DNA of 64,000 nt from Stieleria sp. JC731. GTDB lineage: Bacteria; Planctomycetota; Planctomycetia; Pirellulales; Pirellulaceae. The stretch's first letter is position 1; every line of letters begins with the position of its first letter. The DNA is taken from contig NZ_JAJKFQ010000002.1 in the NCBI RefSeq assembly GCF_020966635.1, positions 310,001 through 374,000 on the forward strand, given 5' to 3'. The position numbers were made by a program, and so were the translations under genes. A model generated the notes under the pieces. It had not been told where the DNA came from. It saw only the letters and a program-made list of their open reading frames with translations, and made no database searches. This document shows positions 59,994 through 64,000 of the stretch, in pieces.

Positions 59994-61001
59994 ATGATTG
60001 TGATAATGGAGCAGAGCGCGACCGAAGAACAAATCGAAGCGGTTGCCAAGAAAGTTGAATCGATGGGTCTGAAATCGAACGTGATCGTCGGTACCGAACG
60101 GACCGTGATTGCGGCGATCGGCGACAAGCGTTCGGACTTTAAAGATTCAATCGAAAGCAGCCCCGGTGTCAGCGGCGTGGCGCCGATTTCGGCCCCTTAC
60201 AAAATGGCCAGCCGCGAAGTGCGTCCAGAACCCAGCGAAGTCAAAATCCTGGACTTCGTCGCAGGTGCCGGAAATGTGGGTTTCATCGCGGGACCCTGTA
60301 GCGTCGAAAGCGAAGAACAATTGATGTCCACCGCTCGCGCTGTCAAAGCTGCCGGTGCGACAGGCCTGCGCGGTGGTGCGTTCAAGCCCCGCACCAGCCC
60401 GTATAGCTTCCAGGGGATGAAAGAAGAAGGCCTGAAACTGTTGGCCGCAGCTCGCGAAGAAACCGGTCTGGCTGTTTTCACCGAAGTGATGGGCACCGCC
60501 GATGTCGAACTCGTCGCCAACTATGCCGACGTTTTGCAAATCGGCGCCCGCAACATGCAAAACTATCGACTGCTTGAAGCCGTCGGACAAAGCGGAAAGC
60601 CTGTGCTGCTAAAACGCGGTGCCTCCGCCACGATGGATGAATTCCTGCTCGCCGCCGAGTACATCCTGAACGAAGGAAACGAGCAGGTCATGCTTTGCGA
60701 ACGCGGCATCCGCACCTTCGAATCACATACACGATTCACTCTGCCGCTAGCCAGCGTTCCATACCTGCACCGCCGCACCCACCTGCCGGTGATCATCGAC
60801 CCGTCACACGGGACCGGCCACACCTACATGGTTCACGACATGAGCGTTGCCTCGGTCGCAGCGGGTGCAGACGGCATCATCCTAGAGGTTCACCCTGATC
60901 CGCCGAACGCACTAAGCGATGGCTACCAATCGCAAACCTTCGACGAATTTGCCAAAACGATGAACCGCTGCCAAAAGGTTTTGGCAGCCCTCCAGGATTA
61001 G
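59994..61001 (+). CDS. aroF: 3-deoxy-7-phosphoheptulonate (DAHP) synthase
   Basis: This 335-residue enzyme is a type I beta DAHP synthase. The N-terminal ~75 residues form a ferredoxin-like regulatory domain ([26 protein letters not shown]). The barrel carries [41 protein letters not shown] and [14 protein letters not shown], which bind phosphoenolpyruvate, erythrose-4-phosphate and metal. It makes the first committed step of aromatic amino-acid synthesis. The N-terminal extension in this class senses Tyr or chorismate/prephenate. It is two bases from the following methyltransferase gene, so they form an operon. Confidence 0.93.
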   Translation: MIVIMEQSATEEQIEAVAKKVESMGLKSNVIVGTERTVIAAIGDKRSDFKDSIESSPGVSGVAPISAPYKMASREVRPEPSEVKILDFVAGAGNVGFIAGPCSVESEEQLMSTARAVKAAGATGLRGGAFKPRTSPYSFQGMKEEGLKLLAAAREETGLAVFTEVMGTADVELVANYADVLQIGARNMQNYRLLEAVGQSGKPVLLKRGASATMDEFLLAAEYILNEGNEQVMLCERGIRTFESHTRFTLPLASVPYLHRRTHLPVIIDPSHGTGHTYMVHDMSVASVAAGADGIILEVHPDPPNALSDGYQSQTFDEFAKTMNRCQKVLAALQD

Positions 61002-61003
61002 TC

Positions 61004-62032
61004 ATGTCGGACCAGCAAGCCGCCGAAAAATCACAGCCGATCGAGCAGGCACAGTCAATTCGTAGCGCCGGAGACCGCACCGTTCAGCAATACCAGGAAT
61101 GGATGCAGATCAACGGTGCGGCGCACCTGATGCGTGCGGCGCGTCAGTCAGGCATCACCGCCCAATTGCGAGAGAAACAGCACTCGCTTTCGGAGCTTTG
61201 TGAAGCACTGTCGCTTAACGAATCGATTGCGAAGCTGGTTCTCGATGGACTGGTCGCGATTGGCTACGTCGAACAGTATGGCGATGACTATGCGCTCGCT
61301 CGTGCCGGCCATTTGCTTTGCCAATACGACGAAGACCTTGGCGACGCTCGGCTGGAAACTCTTGCCGAGCAACTCAAAAGCGATTCGAAGTCGGCTTCAC
61401 TTGGTGATGTCGAAAAGTTCCGAACCGATTTGGCCGCGACACAGTGGGTCCACACTTCCGCCGCAATGCAAGCGGCCGAGATCCTGGATATCGGCGGTGA
61501 AGGCAGTCAGGGGACTCGGATTCTGGACCTCGGCTGTGGCTCTGCCGTCTGGAGCTGTGCGATGGCTCATCGTGACGGGAAATCAACCGTCGTTGCGATC
61601 GACCTCGCCGGTCAAATCGAAGCGGCCCAAAGCACGGCAGATTCGATTGGGCTTGGCGATCGGTTCAGCACGATCGAATCCGATCCACGTAGCGCCAGCC
61701 CCGAATCGGACTCTTTTGACGTCGCGATTCTCGCTCAAAACCTGTCGGCGTTCTCCGATGACGAAGCGGCTGGATTGCTAAAAACGGCATTTCAATCGCT
61801 GGTTTCAGGCGGGCAGCTTGCGATCCCAGACCTATACCAAGGCCCCGGAAAAGCGACGCTAAAGGAATCACTCGGCCGATTGACCATCGGATTGGCCACA
61901 ACAGCGGGCCGAGCTCGAGACCTAAGGCAGTGCCAGCAAATGCTGATTGCAGCGGGATTCACCGGGATCCAGTTCACTTATTTGGCCGCCAGCCCGATGG
62001 GATTGGGGATGATGGTGGCGCAAAAGCCATAG
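61004..62032 (+). CDS. SAM-dependent O-methyltransferase-like protein
   Basis: This 342-residue protein has a winged-helix dimerisation part (about 30-110, RAARQSGITAQLREKQHSLSELCEALSLNESIAKLVLDGLVAIGYVEQ) and a class I methyltransferase fold. Motif I is ILDLGCGSAVW (about 172) and a DLAGQIEAAQ motif binds the SAM ribose. The layout matches acetylserotonin/plant-type O-methyltransferases. The acceptor is unknown; its place two bases after aroF hints at an aromatic substrate, which is inference. No signal peptide is present. A REP-like hairpin follows at 62050-62091. Confidence 0.82.
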   Translation: MSDQQAAEKSQPIEQAQSIRSAGDRTVQQYQEWMQINGAAHLMRAARQSGITAQLREKQHSLSELCEALSLNESIAKLVLDGLVAIGYVEQYGDDYALARAGHLLCQYDEDLGDARLETLAEQLKSDSKSASLGDVEKFRTDLAATQWVHTSAAMQAAEILDIGGEGSQGTRILDLGCGSAVWSCAMAHRDGKSTVVAIDLAGQIEAAQSTADSIGLGDRFSTIESDPRSASPESDSFDVAILAQNLSAFSDDEAAGLLKTAFQSLVSGGQLAIPDLYQGPGKATLKESLGRLTIGLATTAGRARDLRQCQQMLIAAGFTGIQFTYLAASPMGLGMMVAQKP

Positions 62033-62362
62033 CGGATGTTCCAACTGATATCAGCCGCACGGAAAACCGGCGCTAACGCCCATCGGCTGATCCAGAAATC
62101 AGCCTTTGACAGCCCCCTCTGCCTGACATCCGAACACAGCCCTTCAGGGCCAACACCTGGGGACTTCGAGCGGGCATTTTCGGATTTGATCACGCGATTG
62201 GGCTATTTTGCCGAAGATGGATCGATCGGCAGCAGCGGATCTCCGCCAAAGAATCGACTTTCTGTCAATCGTGGATTGACGAAGTGGATCCTGGATTTCT
62301 ACATTGCTGGGCCAAATTGAACAGAACAGACGCCAAGTCTCCTCCTTTAATTAATCACAGCC
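62033..62362. repeat. Intergenic region with a solo REP-like hairpin
   Basis: ATCAGCCG (62050-62057) and CGGCTGAT (62084-62091) form an 8-bp stem around GGCGCTAACGCC, which itself pairs. Read on the minus strand the interior is GGGCGTTAGCGCC, related to the GCGTTAGCG core of the arrays near 50.4 and 54.8 kb. It lies 17 bases after the methyltransferase stop and may aid transcript ending. No gene is supported. Confidence 0.6.
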
Positions 62363-62545
62363 ATGGCTGTCCCAAAGCGAAAACACAGCAACAGTCGAAC
62401 CGGTAAACGCCGCAGCCACGACCGAGTCAAAAAACGTCAAATCGGCTACTGCCCACAGTGCAGCAGCTCGGTGCCAACGCACACGATTTGCCCTAAGTGC
62501 GGCTTCTATATGGGCCGTACCTTGGTCGAGCCTCGCGAAGAGTAA
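62363..62545 (+). CDS. rpmF: 50S ribosomal protein L32
   Basis: This 60-residue protein is basic at the N-terminus (MAVPKRKHSNSRTGKRRSHD) and has two CxxC pairs (CPQC and CPKC) that bind zinc, as in the C+ form of bL32. It is a component of the large ribosomal subunit. In many bacteria rpmF precedes plsX, fabH, fabD and fabG; here fabD and fabG follow, but plsX and fabH do not lie between. The length is the usual one. Confidence 0.95.
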   Translation: MAVPKRKHSNSRTGKRRSHDRVKKRQIGYCPQCSSSVPTHTICPKCGFYMGRTLVEPREE

Positions 62546-62887
62546 TCTCGCTTGCGGCCTATCGGCCTCAATCACTTCATTGCGTTCAACGCCGCCAGTC
62601 GCTATCCGGCCGGCGTTCCATATGCCATGACGACGCAGAATCACTGCGTCCGGTCTTGCGGTTTGCTGCTGCCATGAGTTCGCGACTGCGTTTACCGCAG
62701 GCAACGCCAACCGAGCGCGGCGGCTCTCTCTAGCAAGCTGTCTTATCCGGCTCAGCTCCCCACGGTTGCCGTACCACGAAGGTTACGCTCGATTAAGGGC
62801 CCCAGCCGAAGCCTGGATGACAGTGGATGCGTCACGCGTCAGTCATCGGCGAATTCGAGTTTCGTTTCTCTTAGTGGCAATTCACAA
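62546..62887. other. Intergenic region between rpmF and fabD
   Basis: I see no gene, no clear repeat and no strong terminator in these 342 bases. An antisense frame over rpmF extends into it but has no domain character. In related gene orders plsX or fabH would occupy this place. Confidence 0.4.
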
Positions 62888-63811
62888 ATGGACGTCGATG
62901 CTGTCGGGATTCTATTTCCCGGACAGGGTGCCCAATCGGTCGGCATGGGCAAATGGCTCTGCGAAAACTTCTCGATTGCGAGCGACCTATTCACCCGCGC
63001 TAGCGAAGTGCTTGGCTATGACTTAGCTGACCTTTGCCACAACGGACCGGTCGAAAAACTTGACCAAACCGAATTCAGCCAGCCCGCCCTATTCACGGTC
63101 GGAATCGCAGCGGCAAAGGTGCTTCAACAAGAACAGCCAGAGCGGCTTGCGAAAGTCACCGCCGCGGCTGGGCTAAGCCTCGGCGAATACACGGCGGTTT
63201 GCTTTGCCGGTGGCCTGGAGTTCGAAGACGCACTGAAGCTCGTTCAGCGACGTGGCCAGGCAATGCAAGCGGCCGCAGATGTTGTCCAGAGCGGCATGGC
63301 GAGCGTCATTGGCATGGACCTGGAAACGCTATCGGCACTGTGCGAAGAAGTCCGCCAAGACGACGAAGTGCTCCGCCCTGCAAACCTACTGTGCCCAGGA
63401 AACATCGCCGTTTCTGGACACATCACGGCACTTGACCGCCTGGAACCCGCCGCTGTTGAAGCCAAGGCGATGAAAGTCATTCGCCTTAGCGTTGCCGGCG
63501 CGTTTCACACCTCGCTGATGCAACCCGCTGTTGAAAAGCTGACCGAAGCCTTGGCGGAAATGCCAATCACGGACACCCAAATCCCGGTTTACAGCAACGT
63601 CGACGCACAACCGCACCAGTCAGCTGACGAAATTCGCGGACTGCTCAGCCGCCAAGTGACCGAACCGGTCCAATGGGAAGCCTCCATCCGCCGGATGGTC
63701 GACGATGGCATCGGCGGCTTTTTTGAAGCAGGCACCGGACGCGTGCTCCGCGGAACACTGAAACGCATTCAACGAAAGCTTCCGACCGACGGTTTCGGCG
63801 ACGAAGAATAA
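62888..63811 (+). CDS. fabD: Malonyl CoA-acyl carrier protein transacylase
   Basis: This 307-residue enzyme moves malonyl from CoA to acyl carrier protein, starting fatty-acid elongation. It shows LFPGQGAQSVGMGKWL (9-24), the nucleophile motif GLSLGEYTA (S98; Leu replaces the common His before Ser), the malonyl-binding Arg in QRRGQAMQ, and the catalytic His in GAFHTSLM (about 208). The length fits the family. It is followed 34 bases later by fabG, with which it is probably co-transcribed. Confidence 0.94.
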   Translation: MDVDAVGILFPGQGAQSVGMGKWLCENFSIASDLFTRASEVLGYDLADLCHNGPVEKLDQTEFSQPALFTVGIAAAKVLQQEQPERLAKVTAAAGLSLGEYTAVCFAGGLEFEDALKLVQRRGQAMQAAADVVQSGMASVIGMDLETLSALCEEVRQDDEVLRPANLLCPGNIAVSGHITALDRLEPAAVEAKAMKVIRLSVAGAFHTSLMQPAVEKLTEALAEMPITDTQIPVYSNVDAQPHQSADEIRGLLSRQVTEPVQWEASIRRMVDDGIGGFFEAGTGRVLRGTLKRIQRKLPTDGFGDEE

Positions 63812-63845
63812 ACACCGGTCCCCTGACACACGAGATTGATTCGCC

Positions 63846-64000
63846 ATGGATATGACACTGAAAGCCGACCTGTCCGGACAGGTCGCGATCGTGACCGGAG
63901 CATCGCAGGGGCTTGGCAAAGCCGTCGCGGTTGCCTTGGGAATGAACGGAGCCACGGTTGCCTGCTTGGCGCGAAACGCTGACAAGCTTGCCGACACCGT
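63846..64000 (+). CDS. fabG: 3-oxoacyl-ACP reductase, N-terminal part
   Basis: The gene is cut by the right edge of the window. The visible 51 residues show the SDR Rossmann start LSGQVAIVTGASQGLGKAVAVALGMNGATVACLARN, with the TGxxxGxG cofactor motif and the Arg that favours NADPH. Its position after fabD supports fabG, the reductase of the fatty-acid cycle. The start is ATG 63846 or 63852. Confidence 0.85.
   Translation, partial: MDMTLKADLSGQVAIVTGASQGLGKAVAVALGMNGATVACLARNADKLADT

Noticed and set aside
62036-62320. 94-codon frame after the methyltransferase gene
   Set aside because: It runs through the REP-like hairpin and has no domain character or ribosome binding site.

Overview
The window reads as chromosomal DNA of a planctomycete, most likely a Rhodopirellula-like member of the Pirellulaceae. 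The evidence is a combination typical of that group: a DUF1559 pseudopilin-like protein, PEP-CTERM proteins, a planctomycete-type cytochrome c protein, sulfatases, many Ser/Thr protein kinases paired with ECF sigma factors, large exported proteins with an N-terminal LExRRLLA motif, dockerin repeats, and frequent TTG/GTG starts with weak or absent Shine-Dalgarno sequences. The assignment rests on content, not on a database search.

Region 1 (1-16.8 kb) holds mixed genes: the HEAT-repeat end of a probable sulfatase, an XRE/SnoaL fusion regulator, a PEP-CTERM protein, two cytoplasmic kinases in tandem (FHA-kinase and a PknK-like kinase/ATPase/TPR protein), a GDSL esterase, an S9 peptidase, a BON-MscS channel and a monoacylglycerol-lipase-like hydrolase. 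Region 2 (17-38.3 kb) is dominated by exported and signalling proteins. It has a large clan GH-A glycosidase and two copies of one layout on the minus strand: ECF sigma factor, then Ser/Thr kinase with C-terminal TPRs, then large protein(s) with an N-terminal LExRRLLA motif. Copy 1 is 26392 down to 20221 and ends in a clear intrinsic terminator. Copy 2 is 38294 down to 30835. A porin-like protein and an HTTM protein lie between them.

Region 3 (39.7-46.8 kb) is a decayed genomic island. It is bounded by two copies of tRNA-Arg(TCG), the left one degenerate, each with several hundred bases of shared flank. It carries a small accessory protein, a two-gene Gabija anti-phage system (gajB, gajA, overlapping start/stop), the 5' stump of a tyrosine integrase, and two degenerate copies of a REP-associated (RAYT, HUH) transposase gene inserted at the stump.

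Region 4 (47-64 kb) returns to host-like genes: a Cys/His-rich exported protein, a DUF1559 protein, a second PEP-CTERM protein, a sulfatase, a beta-lactamase-like hydrolase, a XerC/D recombinase, galE, a PSCyt1 cytochrome protein, aroF plus an O-methyltransferase, rpmF, fabD and the start of fabG. Two tandem repeat arrays (141-bp and about 100-bp units) fill two convergent intergenic gaps here and share a common core. Related solo hairpin repeats occur near 15.9 kb and 62.07 kb.

The observations most worth following are the repeated sigma/kinase/LExRRLLA layout, the Gabija island between duplicated tRNA-Arg sequences, and the REP-like arrays at convergent gene ends.
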